Source: Flavobacteriales bacterium (lineage in GTDB: Bacteria; Bacteroidota; Bacteroidia; Flavobacteriales_G; JALEGO01). Taken from it: 64,000 bases of DNA. Each line of letters begins with the position of its first letter. Positions within the stretch are counted from its first letter, which is position 1. Below the pieces are notes generated by a model, which was given only the letters and a program-made list of their open reading frames with translations, was not told the DNA's origin and ran no database searches. Made by a program: the position numbers and the translations under genes. The stretch lies in contig JAHDEG010000003.1 of assembly GCA_020628935.1 (NCBI GenBank), positions 186,001 through 250,000 on the forward strand. Direction: 5' to 3'. This document shows positions 1-10,800 of this stretch, piece after piece.

Positions 1-94
1 TTAGTCTATCTCTGTGAAAATGAGCAGAACCTGCGCCTCCTCTTCCGGACTTTAGAAAAAGTTTAACATAGTCAATAAAGTTCGGTGAAGCCAT
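1..94 (-). CDS. obgE: Obg-family GTPase ObgE, N-terminal fragment
   Basis: Only the first 31 codons are in the window; the gene runs off the left edge. The reading begins MASPNFIDYVKLFLKSG and continues with RGGAGSAHFHRDR, which is the glycine-rich start of the Obg fold. Family members are GTPases of ribosome assembly and stringent control. The ATG lies 10 bases after the adk stop codon on the same strand, and adk-obgE is a common order in Bacteroidota, so the two are probably co-transcribed. The GTPase domain is not visible here. The identification rests on the distinctive N-terminus alone. Confidence 0.88.
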   Translation of the reverse strand, partial: MASPNFIDYVKLFLKSGRGGAGSAHFHRDRL

Positions 95-104
95 TGTGTT
101 GGTT

Positions 105-683
105 TTATACTTTTATTCCGTCTAGTGCTTCACAGAGTCTGAAAAACACTTCCTCAACCGTCCCAATACCATATACTTCGGTGTATTTGTTTTGGTTAGA
201 ATAATAGTCTTTTAAGGGTAAAGTCTCGTTTTTGTAAATGTTTATTCGGTTTTGAATAACGTCATCATTAGCATCGTCAGGTCTTCCTGATGTTAATGCT
301 CTTTGTTTTAATCTAGATTTTAATTCCTCTTCAGGAACATCAAGAGCCAGCATTACACCAATTTCACTGTTTAATTTCTCTAAAAAAGTGTCTAACGCTT
401 TTGCTTGATCTATTGTTCTCGGAAATCCATCAAAAATAAAACCGTTAGGGTTGTTGTATTTATTTACTTCAGCTTCTAACATTTTTATGGTTACTTCATC
501 TGGTACTAGTTTCCCATCATCCATATATGTTTTAGCAAGTTGACCTAGTTCGGTATTGTTTTTTATGTTAAACCTAAAAATGTCTCCTGTAGATAGGTGT
601 ACCAATTCATACTTATTCAATAATTTTTCTGATTGAGTACCTTTTCCAGCACCTGGAGGACCAAATAAAACAACATTTAACAT
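105..683 (-). CDS. adk: Adenylate kinase
   Basis: 192 residues. It interconverts ATP+AMP and 2 ADP in the cytoplasm. The P-loop GPPGAGKGT is at about residues 7-15, followed by the AMP-binding HLSTGD segment, DGFPRT near residue 80 and the short LID segment TSGRPDDANDD. The LID is the short form, so the enzyme is about 20 residues shorter than the E. coli type and lacks zinc ligands. I chose the ATG at 683 (MLNVVLFG) rather than an in-frame start at 743, because the longer version would add 20 non-homologous residues and would cover a -7 promoter element at 708-715. obgE follows directly. Confidence 0.95.
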   Translation of the reverse strand: MLNVVLFGPPGAGKGTQSEKLLNKYELVHLSTGDIFRFNIKNNTELGQLAKTYMDDGKLVPDEVTIKMLEAEVNKYNNPNGFIFDGFPRTIDQAKALDTFLEKLNSEIGVMLALDVPEEELKSRLKQRALTSGRPDDANDDVIQNRINIYKNETLPLKDYYSNQNKYTEVYGIGTVEEVFFRLCEALDGIKV

Positions 684-707
684 ATCGTACTTTTTTAAAG
701 CGGATTG

Positions 708-715
708 CAAATATA
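708..715 (-). promoter_or_regulatory. -7 promoter element of adk
   Basis: On the minus strand this reads TATATTTG, an exact match to the Bacteroidetes TAnnTTTG element. It is 24 bases upstream of the chosen adk start. A TTTG at 741-744 (minus) could be the -33 element, but the 25-base spacing is longer than usual. Confidence 0.5.
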
Positions 716-791
716 TAAAAAGCAAAGGTGTATTGCTAGTCAAATTTTTCGGCTACGAGATATAGTGTTATATAATTGGCTTACGGAGTGC

Positions 792-799
792 TATATTTG
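792..799 (+). promoter_or_regulatory. -7 promoter element of tgt
   Basis: TATATTTG matches TAnnTTTG exactly and ends only four bases before the tgt ATG at 804. The transcript would therefore start at or almost at the start codon. No good -33 box at 17-23 bases was found. Confidence 0.45.
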
Positions 800-803
800 T
801 ATT

Positions 804-1934
804 ATGTCATTTAAAATTGAAACCACTGATTCCGGTTCAAAGGCAAGAACAGGAACTTTAAAAACTGATCATGGCGATATTCAAACGCCCATATTTATGC
901 CTGTAGGTACTATTGGTACAGTAAAGGCCGTGCATCAAAGAGAGTTAAAAGAAGATATAAATGCTCAAATTATTTTGGGAAATACATATCATCTTTATTT
1001 AAGACCAGGTACTCCAATTTTAGAAAAAGCCGGAGGCTTACATAAATTTATTAATTGGGATAGGCCAATTTTAACTGATAGTGGAGGATACCAGGTGTAT
1101 TCATTAGCTCAAATGCGAAAAATTAAAGAAACCGGTGTCCAATTTTCTTCTCATATTGATGGTTCTAAACATATATTCAACCCTGAAAACGTAATGGATA
1201 TTCAAAGGAGTATTGGGGCAGATATTATAATGGCATTTGATGAATGTACTCCTTATCCCTGCACTTACGAATATGCTAAACCTAGTATGGAAATGACTCA
1301 TAGGTGGTTAAAACGTTGTATTAAGCGAATTGATGAAACAGAGCCTTTATACGGGCATCACCAGAAATTATTTCCAATAGTTCAGGGTAGTGTTTACAAA
1401 GACTTGAGAATGCAATCTGCAGAGTTTATAGCGTCTTGCGGTAGAGAAGGGAATGCTATTGGAGGATTATCTGTAGGCGAACCTGCTGAGATGATGTATG
1501 AAATGACAGAAATTGTTTGTGACATCCTCCCGAAAGATAAACCTCGTTACCTAATGGGAGTTGGAACACCAGTAAATATTTTAGAGAATATAGCGTTAGG
1601 TGTTGATATGTTTGATTGTGTTATGCCTACTAGAAATGCTCGGAACGGACAGTTGTTTACTTCAAAAGGAATAATTAATATTAAAAATAAGAAGTGGGAG
1701 GATGATTTCTCTGTATTAGATGAGCAAGCGAATACATATGTTGATACAGAGTACTCAAAAGCTTATTTAAGACATTTGTTTACTGTCAAAGAAAGATTGG
1801 CTGGTCAAATTGCATCAATACATAATTTGGGATTTTATTTATGGCTAGTTAAAGAAGCTAGAGAACAAATTAATGCAGGTACTTTTAGCACTTGGAAAAG
1901 AAAAATGGTTGTACAGTTGGCGCAACGCTTATAG
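804..1934 (+). CDS. tgt: tRNA-guanine(34) transglycosylase (queuine/preQ1 insertion)
   Basis: 376 residues. Bacterial Tgt exchanges guanine 34 for preQ1 in tRNAs with GUN anticodons. Visible motifs are the N-terminal TPIFMPVGT, LGNTYHLYLRPG, the nucleophile region LTDSGGYQVYSL, IMAFDECTPYP and VGTPVNILENIALGVDMFDCVMPTRNARNG, which carries the second catalytic aspartate (shown here in part: GVDMFDCVMPTRNARNG). The C-terminal Zn site usually has the form CxCxxC-H. Here the corresponding stretch (NIKNKKWEDDFSVLDEQANT) has no cysteines, as is seen in some Bacteroidota. The start is the ATG at 804 (MSFKIE); the upstream in-frame extension has no family similarity and would contain the promoter. 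Confidence 0.94.
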   Translation: MSFKIETTDSGSKARTGTLKTDHGDIQTPIFMPVGTIGTVKAVHQRELKEDINAQIILGNTYHLYLRPGTPILEKAGGLHKFINWDRPILTDSGGYQVYSLAQMRKIKETGVQFSSHIDGSKHIFNPENVMDIQRSIGADIIMAFDECTPYPCTYEYAKPSMEMTHRWLKRCIKRIDETEPLYGHHQKLFPIVQGSVYKDLRMQSAEFIASCGREGNAIGGLSVGEPAEMMYEMTEIVCDILPKDKPRYLMGVGTPVNILENIALGVDMFDCVMPTRNARNGQLFTSKGIINIKNKKWEDDFSVLDEQANTYVDTEYSKAYLRHLFTVKERLAGQIASIHNLGFYLWLVKEAREQINAGTFSTWKRKMVVQLAQRL

Positions 1935-1998
1935 TTTAATACGTTAAGTATGGTTAATCGTTTTATAAACAACTATTTTAATATTATATATTTACTAC

Positions 1999-3078
1999 GT
2001 GTTAAAGAAGCTAGATGTTTACATAATTAAAAAGTTTTTAGCGACAACTTTTTTTATTTTGGCAGTTATTATGGCATTAGCTGTAATATTTGATGTTTCT
2101 GAACGAATTGATGATTTTGTTAGCCGTGACGCACCCATTTACGCTATAATTTTTGAGTACTATTTAAACTTCATTTTTTACTATAGTAATCTATTTAGTG
2201 GTTTAATTATTTTCATTGCGGTTATCTTTTTCACTTCCAAGCTAGCTTCTGATACAGAGATTGTAGCTATTTTAACTGGTGGAGTTAGTTTTAATAGGTT
2301 ATTATATCCTTATTTTATTGCTGCTACTTTACTTACTGCAGGGGCTTTGTACATGAATCATTGGGTAATACCAAAGGCTAACAAGGCCCGTTTAAATTTT
2401 GAGGAGGTGTATATACGGAATAAGTTTCATTATGCAGATAGAAACACGCATCTTACTTTAAGTCCCACAGAGCGGGTCTATTTTGAAAGCTTTAATGCCT
2501 CTACAAACATGGGTTTTAAATTTTCTATGGAAGGATACGATGGTAATCAACTAATATATAAGTTAAATGCAAAAACTTTTTTGTGGGATACTACAAAAAC
2601 CAAATGGGTTTTACGAAACTACCAAGAGCGTTTTATTGATGGTAAAAACGAACGCTTGGTAGGAGGTTGGCAAAAAGATACTACATTAGCTTTTACTCCT
2701 GATGAGTTTAAGAAGAGAACAAGTATTGTTTCTACAATGAATTATACCGAGCTATCTAAGTTTATTGAGGAGGAAAAAGAAAAGGGTTCTGATGATATAA
2801 TATTTTATGAGTTAGAAAAACATCAGCGTACTTCATATCCTTTTTCAACATATATACTTACCCTTATTGGTGTAGTTATCGCTAGTAAAAAGGTTAGGGG
2901 AGGTATTGGCCTACACCTTGCTACAGGAATATTTATATGTTTGATTTATATTATTTTTATAAAAACCACAACGGTTATGGCAACTAATGCAGGTTTAGAT
3001 CCTGCTATTGCAGTTTGGATACCAAACATTGCTTTCTCATTTATTGCTTACCTCTTGTACACAAAAGCGCAAAAATAG
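1999..3078 (+). CDS. LptF/LptG-family permease of LPS export
   Basis: 359 residues with a GTG start (MLKKLDVYIIKKFL). The N-terminal half has three hydrophobic segments (about residues 12-35, 50-75, 100-120), then a soluble periplasmic domain (about 130-270) and three C-terminal membrane spans ending at YLLYTKAQK. This is the YjgP/YjgQ layout. LptF and LptG form the inner-membrane pair that, with LptB, extracts lipopolysaccharide. An LptB-type ATPase lies elsewhere in this window (46626-47363). The gene follows tgt by 64 bases on the same strand, a frequent arrangement in Flavobacteriales. I cannot tell LptF from LptG by eye. Confidence 0.88.
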   Translation: MLKKLDVYIIKKFLATTFFILAVIMALAVIFDVSERIDDFVSRDAPIYAIIFEYYLNFIFYYSNLFSGLIIFIAVIFFTSKLASDTEIVAILTGGVSFNRLLYPYFIAATLLTAGALYMNHWVIPKANKARLNFEEVYIRNKFHYADRNTHLTLSPTERVYFESFNASTNMGFKFSMEGYDGNQLIYKLNAKTFLWDTTKTKWVLRNYQERFIDGKNERLVGGWQKDTTLAFTPDEFKKRTSIVSTMNYTELSKFIEEEKEKGSDDIIFYELEKHQRTSYPFSTYILTLIGVVIASKKVRGGIGLHLATGIFICLIYIIFIKTTTVMATNAGLDPAIAVWIPNIAFSFIAYLLYTKAQK

Positions 3079-3080
3079 GC

Positions 3081-3887
3081 TTAAACTAGAAACGTTTCGT
3101 AGTTAAGGAATGTCTTTTGTAAATCAATTGACTGGTTCTTTTTAAACAAACCAATTACAGTAGATCCGCTTCCTGTCATAGATGCAAATACGGCACCTAA
3201 GCTGTATAGTTTTTCTTTGGTTTCTTTTATTGATGGATAGGTTTCAAAAGCCCAATTTTCAAAGTCATTATTTATTTTACCTTCCCAATCCTCAACGGGA
3301 AGCTTAATTACTTCTTTTAGGTTGTTAGAAGATAACTTAGGGATACAGTTTTTATAAGCTTCAATAGTAGAGATATGTATTTTGGGATTTACTATAGCAA
3401 TTTTATATGCAGCTAACTCAAGGTTTATATCCTCCAAAATATTTCCTGTTTCTTTAACAAGTTTAGGTTTGTTTTCAATGAAAAAAGAACAGTCGCTTCC
3501 AATTTTGTGTGATAAACTTTTTAAAGTATCAATACTTAAATTCAGGTTAAAAAGGTCGTTAATCAACATGATTGTAAATGCTGCATTTGATGATCCTCCC
3601 CCCAGACCAGCACCCATAGGTATTCGCTTTAGAATATGAATGTTTATTGGCTTAACATCATATTTTTCATGCATGAGTTCCCATGCTTTATAGCATAGAT
3701 TTTCTTCGCATGGTCCATTAATTTTTTTTCCGTAATTAGTTACTGTTGTTTTTTTACTTTGAATAATCTCAACAACATCATAAAGATTAACTGGAATAAA
3801 TATACTCTCTATGTTATGATAGCCGTCCGCTCGCTTATTTAAGATGTTTAATCCTAAGTTAATTTTTGCGTTGGAAAATGCAAGCAT
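3081..3887 (-). CDS. ispE: 4-diphosphocytidyl-2-C-methyl-D-erythritol kinase
   Basis: 268 residues. It phosphorylates CDP-ME in the MEP pathway to isoprenoid precursors. The N-terminal substrate motif is AKINLGLNILNKRADGYH, the GHMP-kinase ATP loop is PMGAGLGGGSSNAA at about residues 90-103, and the C-terminal GHMP motif is ASMTGSGSTVIGLF. The stop codon lies two bases from that of the convergent LptF/LptG gene. Upstream, the PorP/SprF gene ends 14 bases before this start, so ispE may be read through from the surface-protein unit. Confidence 0.94.
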   Translation of the reverse strand: MLAFSNAKINLGLNILNKRADGYHNIESIFIPVNLYDVVEIIQSKKTTVTNYGKKINGPCEENLCYKAWELMHEKYDVKPINIHILKRIPMGAGLGGGSSNAAFTIMLINDLFNLNLSIDTLKSLSHKIGSDCSFFIENKPKLVKETGNILEDINLELAAYKIAIVNPKIHISTIEAYKNCIPKLSSNNLKEVIKLPVEDWEGKINNDFENWAFETYPSIKETKEKLYSLGAVFASMTGSGSTVIGLFKKNQSIDLQKTFLNYETFLV

Positions 3888-3901
3888 AGAATTTTTTAAA
3901 A

Positions 3902-4816
3902 TTAATCTATTGAACGCTCTTTAAACCTCACGCTCAACATTACTTCATGTGAACCGGAACTATAGTTTCCGATGTTTGAAACTAGCACATCATAAGAGTA
4001 ACCAATGGCTAAATGATTTGCAAATGTATAACCTAAGTTTAATCCTAATGCATCTCCAGTTCTGTATGAAAGCGCAGCTGAAACCTTTTCTTTGTAAGTG
4101 CACATAGCCATTATTTCTGCTTGCACGGGTACCGGATTTACGTATTTAAGTAATAGGGTAGGCTGTAGCAAAAAATCATCATTAATCTGATAATTATATC
4201 CTCCCATTAAATAGTAATGTCCGGTTAATCTTCCGCTTGTTTTATCATTAATTTCTTTATACTTTATTCTTGTGTGAGTTAACTGAGCTAATGATACGCC
4301 AACAAAATATTTTTCCGTGTATAGGTAACCTGATACTCCTGCATCAGGAATAATAGAGGATTGTAGGCCCGCGCTTAAGACAGGGTCATTAGTTGTAACA
4401 TTGCTAATTTTTGATCCATCAATTACGAATTGCAATAATGATCCGTACATAGCCATCGATAAGGTGATGTCAGAATTCAGTTTTAAGTGATACGCAAATG
4501 ATCCACTTACACCCAACTGTCTTGTAGGGCCGCTTATATCACTAAATACATAACCTCCAACTCCCATATTTTCGCCAATAGGGCCGTTAACACTTATAAT
4601 GTTTGTTCTAGGTGCATCAGTTATGCCCAGCCATTGCTCTCGGTGGTTTATTTTTCCTTCAAAAAATGGTTTGCTTCCAGCAGTTGCAGGGTTAATTACG
4701 TATGAGTTCATTAAGTACTGTGTATACTGCGGCATTTGTTGACTCAGTAGAGATTTATTACACATAACACTTATTAGTGTGCAAACTACTCCTGCTATTA
4801 AGTTATACTTTTTCAT
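3902..4816 (-). CDS. PorP/SprF-family type IX secretion outer-membrane protein
   Basis: 304 residues with a signal peptide ending near LSQQ (about residue 26). It starts with the family hallmark QMPQYTQYLMNSYVINPATAG, here split as QMPQYTQYLMNSYV and INPATAG, followed by HREQWLGI and alternating beta-strand segments to a C-terminal strand MLSVRFKERSID. In Flavobacterium johnsoniae SprF is needed for secretion and surface localisation of the adhesin SprB. Here the gene follows the giant SprB-like gene after only 10 bases, so the pair probably forms a cargo-plus-partner operon. PorP/SprF proteins occur in many copies per genome, so no narrower assignment is made. Confidence 0.9.
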   Translation of the reverse strand: MKKYNLIAGVVCTLISVMCNKSLLSQQMPQYTQYLMNSYVINPATAGSKPFFEGKINHREQWLGITDAPRTNIISVNGPIGENMGVGGYVFSDISGPTRQLGVSGSFAYHLKLNSDITLSMAMYGSLLQFVIDGSKISNVTTNDPVLSAGLQSSIIPDAGVSGYLYTEKYFVGVSLAQLTHTRIKYKEINDKTSGRLTGHYYLMGGYNYQINDDFLLQPTLLLKYVNPVPVQAEIMAMCTYKEKVSAALSYRTGDALGLNLGYTFANHLAIGYSYDVLVSNIGNYSSGSHEVMLSVRFKERSID

Positions 4817-4826
4817 ATGCGATTAA

Positions 4827-7800
4827 TTATCTTACTATTGTTATAGGACCTGTAATTGGCTCTGGGAACTCTGGTCGGTTAAGTTCAATTATATAGTAAT
4901 AGGTTCCTACGGGTAATTCTTTTCCTTTATATAAGCCGTCCCATGGAACTGTGTACCCTACATCCGATTGCCATAGTAACTGCCCCCATCTGTTATAAAT
5001 TTCTACAACCACATCTGGGAAGTCTTGTAGGTTTTGTATTACCCATACATCATTGGTTCCATCGTTATTAGGTGTGAAACCTTCGATAAAACTTATTTCA
5101 GGGAATACAATTACTGTTACAGAGTCTGAAGCAATACAACCATTTGCACTAGTTACTTCAACCGTGTAAACAGTTGTTTCGTCAGGGCAGACTTCTGGGT
5201 TAGCAATCGTAGTTGAGTTTATTTCTAGTTCTGGAGTCCAACTATAGGTTACTCCATTAGCAGCTGTCGGATTTCCTCCAATTGTTCTACACAAACCATC
5301 AATAATTGGGTTTGTTATTCCTGCATCGACAATTGGCGCATCTTCAACCGAAACAAGAACGGTATCATTATCATTGCAACCGCTAAAGTTTATAGCTAAA
5401 CTATAAATGTTTTCACCCACAGGAGGAGACTGATTGGTTAATATAGAATCAGAAGATATTGTAGTTCCATTAAGTTGCCATTCATAACTTAAGTCGATAC
5501 CTGTTGCAAAACTATTAATTGATATTGGTAATTCGTTTAAGCATAGCGAAGTATCAGTAGCTATTAATGAATCTATGCTAACAACAATTTGTGAACCAAC
5601 AACAGTATCTAAATTAAATGTACAGTTGTTTTCATCTGTTACTATTAAATTATACTCACCTGGTAGTAAACCAATTATATCTTCTGATGTTGAGGCATAT
5701 CCTTCCGGGCCAGTCCAATTATAATTGTATTCAATTGTACCACCAATTGTTGTTACTGATATTTCACCTTCAGTTGATTGAGAACAAACGGCATCAGCAA
5801 TTAAATCAACAGTTGTAATTAAGGAATCTGGCTCTTCGATTTCAATCTGTGCTGTTGCTTCACAATTATTTGTGTCAGTAGCTATTACGTTGTAGGTACC
5901 ATCACAAAGTCCAGATGCGGTTTGGGTAGTTTGATTTAATGGATCATCCCAAGTATACTGATATGGAATAGTACCCCCGGTCTCATTAACTAAAGCGGTT
6001 CCATCACATATATCTTTACAAGTAACATTGGTAATAGCTGCGGTAATAAAAAACGAATCCGGCTCTGTTATTTCGTAAATATCAATTGCTTTACAATTTA
6101 ATGTGTCTGTTATAGTTATGGAATATCCTCCCACACCAATGTTTTCCAAATCTTCTGTCGTTTCTCCAGACGACCATAAGTAGGTTAGTGGAGTGTCAGT
6201 ACTTAAAACATTTAGGTATATATAACCATCAGTGTATCCAAAGCAGGAAGCATTTCTTAAACTGTCAAGGGTTAAAGTTGGTCCTGTTACATTGCTTAAT
6301 GCGGCACTATCTAATATAGCACAATTATTTGCGTCTGTTACAGTTAACTCGTATACATTTGCAAAAAGTCCTGTTGCTAATTCACCGGTTTGACCTGTTG
6401 CATCACCACCCCATTCATATGTATAGTTTCCCACTCCACCGGTCGCACTCGCTGTAATTTCTCCATCGTCTAAGTTACATGTAGGGTTTGTTGTAATATA
6501 AGAAATAAGTATTTCATCTGGTTGTACTAACGTTATAGTTGTGTCAATTGTACAATTGTTCGCGTCAGTAACAGTTAAACTATAACTACCGGCTAATACG
6601 CCTAATAGAGATTCTGTAATACTTCCGTTGTCCCAGGAGTATTGGTAAGGTGTGTTTCCGCCACTAACTGTAATGTTAATATTCCCTAAGTCGTTAAAGC
6701 AGAAAATACTATCAATATTATATGTTAATTCAACTGGTGTTATGTTTTCAACGGTAGCGGAATCATTTTTACTACAGCCTTGAGCGTCAGACACTGTATA
6801 ATAATATGTTCCAGCAGCTAAGTTATTTAGTGTTTCGGTAATGTTTGTTGAGGATGCCCATTGAAATGCGTAAGGCTCACTTCCACCAGAAACAGCTAGG
6901 GTAATTGAACCGCTATTGTTTCCGTTACAAGAGATGTCTACTATAGCAGGTATTATTATTACATCAGCACCTTCATCTATACTATCAACAAGGCTAGTTA
7001 TACAGCCATCTGCATCTGTTGTTGTAATAGTTATTTCACCTGCCATTTGATTTACAATTGAGTCTACTAAAACACCGTTGTGCCACTCGTATGTGTAAGG
7101 TGGAGTTCCTTCAGAAGCGATTACACTTGCCGATCCGTTTGCATTGCCTATACATGTAACATCAACAATACTTAAGCTTATTGTTGGCCCATCTAAATTG
7201 CTAAGTGCTGCGGTAAATTGCTGAGTACAATTTAAGCTGTCAGTAATGCTTATACCATATAAGCCCGCAGGAACATTATCTACTAAAGAATCTGTTGTTC
7301 CGGCAGTTATACCAGATAACCATTCATAGGTGTATGTGCTTCCCGAACCACCTGAAGGTGTAACAGAAATAGAACCGTCACTTTGATTACAATTTGCCTC
7401 ATTTATAGCGAAATTTGCTTCTATTGATGAAGGATTGGTAATTAATATTGTTGAGTCAAATGTACAGTTTGCATTATCAGTTATTGTTACAGTATAACTA
7501 CCTGCTTCAAGGTTGTTAATTTCATTATCCATATCTGCATTTGACCAGCTATAGGTATACGGAGATACCCCGCCTGTAGCATTTACAATTACTGTTCCTG
7601 TTTGTTGGTTAAAGCATTCAATATTTGTAATGGATGCATTTAAACTTATTGGATCAGCCTTAGTAATGTTAAAAGATTCTACAGATTGACAGCTACCTGC
7701 ATCAGAAATTGTTACATCATACGTTCCTACAACTAAGTTTTGAATATTTGCTATATCGGGTTGCGTTGGTGACCAATTATAATTATAGCCAGGTGTTCCA

Positions 7801-10800
7801 CCACTTACTGAAAGTGATATTGATCCATCATTAATTGAATTGCAAGAGATATTATTTACTGTTGAAATAATATCTAACTCAACGCTGTTAATTATCGTGT
7901 CTGACTGTATTGTTAGACAGTTGTTCGCATCAGTTACAGTTACAGTATAAATAGCAGCAACCAAATCATTTGCAATGGAATCATTGTCATTATTGTTCCA
8001 TAGGTATGTATATGGGCTATCACCTGAGATTACCTCTACTGTTGACATTCCATCATTGGTGTTTCCACAAGAAACGTTTTCAGTTAAAAGGTTTATTTCT
8101 GGTCCATCGCTATTACTTAAGTTTTGCGTTAACTCTATTGTACATCCTACGTTATCTGTAATAGTTAAGCTGTATGATCCTGCAGTAACGTCATTAGCTA
8201 TCGAATCAGAGTCTGCATTGCTCCAAGCGTATGTGTAAGGTGCAGTGCCCCCTGTTGGTATAGCTGCGACAGATCCATTACTGGTATTGCAATCAGGCTC
8301 TGCTAATACAAATGTAGCGGTTAATACTTCTGGTTGAGTTATTTCAGTTGAGTCTATTGTAGTACACCCATTATTATCAGTAATTGTAACATAGTGGGTG
8401 GTGTTTTCTAAATTACTGATTGAACTTGTTGTTCCGCCATTTGGTGACCAATTATATTGATATGGTGCTGAGCCTCCATTTACAATAGTATTTGCGGATC
8501 CGCTAATGTCACCACTACACAAAATATCGGTAGAAGTAGTTACTGTCGTTAATTCTGTTGGCTGAGTAATTACTACTGAGTCGATCACTTCACACCCTTG
8601 CTGGTCAGTTACTGTAACTATAAATGTACCTGCATCGAGGTTAGATATAAATGGATTAGATGATGAGTTACTCCAAGTAAAAGAATAGGGAGCTAGACCA
8701 TCCATTGCTGTTACGGACGCATAACCATCCATATTATTATTACAACTAATATTATTAAAGTCTATTTGTGCATCTAGCGAAGAAGTATCTACTAGTTCAA
8801 TAAGGGTTTGTATCTCACAGAGGTTTCCGTCAGTTATTGTAACAATGTAGTTTCCTCCACATAAATTTATAGCCGTTGCCGTAGTTTGAGAAGCGGCATT
8901 TGCTGGCCAAATGAAATTATAGTTACCAGTACCACCTGTTGTTGTAATTGTTGCTTCTAAATCACAAAGCGTGTTACAGTCGGGATTTACAAATGTGTAA
9001 TCCGCTATCAGCTGTTCGGGTTGTACAACTTCAGCAGTTCCTATGGTTGGACAGTTGTTATCGTCTGTTACAATTACTTGATATAGGCCATTAGTTAATC
9101 CACTAGCAGTTGCTGTATTTTGTAAATTCACATCGTTCCAAACATAACTGTATGTTGGCGATGATCCTCCACTTACCACTGCCGTAAGTATTCCATTTGT
9201 ACCTTGGTAACAATTTAACGTGTCATTTATTACTGATACTATTGGCCCATCAGTATTGGTGATGTTAAATATTTCGGTTGCTCTACAGTCGTTAGCATCA
9301 GTAATAGTTAGTTGGTAAACACCAGCTGAAAGACTTGATAAATTACCTGTTATACTTGCACCTGGTGACCAACTATATAAGTATGCTCCAACACCACCTG
9401 ATGGTGTAGCAGTAATTGAACCAAATGATAACCCACAATTTGTGTTGTTGATTACTGAGTTAATCTCAATTGGATTGGGTTCGTTAACTACATACATTCC
9501 TGATGTTGTACAATTATTATCATCAGTTACTATTACAGTATAACTTCCTGAGTCTAAGTTTGAAATTACTGGTCCGTTTGTTCCATTGTTCCAATCGAAC
9601 GAATAGCCTGGTGTTCCACCAGTTGCTGACACTAGAATTTGTCCACTAGCATCATTATCACAATCTAAATCTTTAATAGTTTCTGAAATTGTTATTACTT
9701 CTGGATTAACCAAATTTATCGTTTGAGTAGATTGACATCCTCTAGCATCCTGAACTGTGATAGAATAGCTTCCTGCATTTAGATCGGTTATAAACGGCAC
9801 GTTATCTCCATTATCCCATGCGTAGGTTACAGGAACAATCGCGTTAGATATAGTGGCTAAAATTTGTCCATCACTTGATCCATTACATAAAGGGTCACTT
9901 TTTGTAAAATCAACAGTAATTTCTAATGGCTCTGAAATAACTACTGTGTCAATACTTGAACAGTTATTTGCATCTGTAACTTCAACATAGTATTCTCCTG
10001 CAGTGACATTGCTTATTGCAGAGTCTGAAGAAATATTTGGCACCCAATTGTATGAGTAAGGAGGGGTTCCTTCGGATGCTGCTATAGTAGCACTTCCATT
10101 ATTACCATCAAAACAGGTTACATTTGTAATGCTTTTAGTTAAAGTTGGGCCGTTTGTATTTGTAACTACATATACGAATGTGTCTCTACAGCCCAAGAAA
10201 TCTGTAATAACTAACGGATATATGCCCGCCAGTTGACTACTAATTGAAGAAGAACTTTGCCCACCAACTAACCAGTTATACGAGTAAGGCGATGTTCCAC
10301 CACTAGTCGTAGTGGTAACTTCACCTTGGCTGAATCCGCAGAGTGTGTTTGTAATTGTAGCTACCGAAATTATTTCATCATTTTGTTGTATTACTGCAGA
10401 TTCTTCTACCGTACATCCTGCGTTATCAGTAACTGTTAAATTGTAAGTTCCTTCAGAAAGATTATTTACAGTATTATTAGTAGCATTGTTTGCGTTTACT
10501 CCCCATTGATAAGCGATAGGTGAAATCCCGCCTGTTACTGTAGCTTCTAAGCTCCCTGTTTCGTCTCCGTTACAATTTACATTTGTGCTTACTATGGAAA
10601 CATTTAGGTTTGGAGAGACATTTATGCTAGTAGAAATTGGTTTAGAGCAATTGTTTACATCGGTAATTGTTAAGGAATAATTTCCTTGTGTTAAATCAGT
10701 TAATGTAGGATTGTCTGATCCATCCATCCAAATAAATTCATAAGGTGCATTTCCTCCCGATGGATTTGACGCTATTGTTCCGTTACTAGCACCAATACAC

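Noticed and set aside
105-743. Longer adk starting at 743
   Set aside because: The extra N-terminal residues lack similarity to adenylate kinases and would include the TATATTTG promoter element at 708-715.
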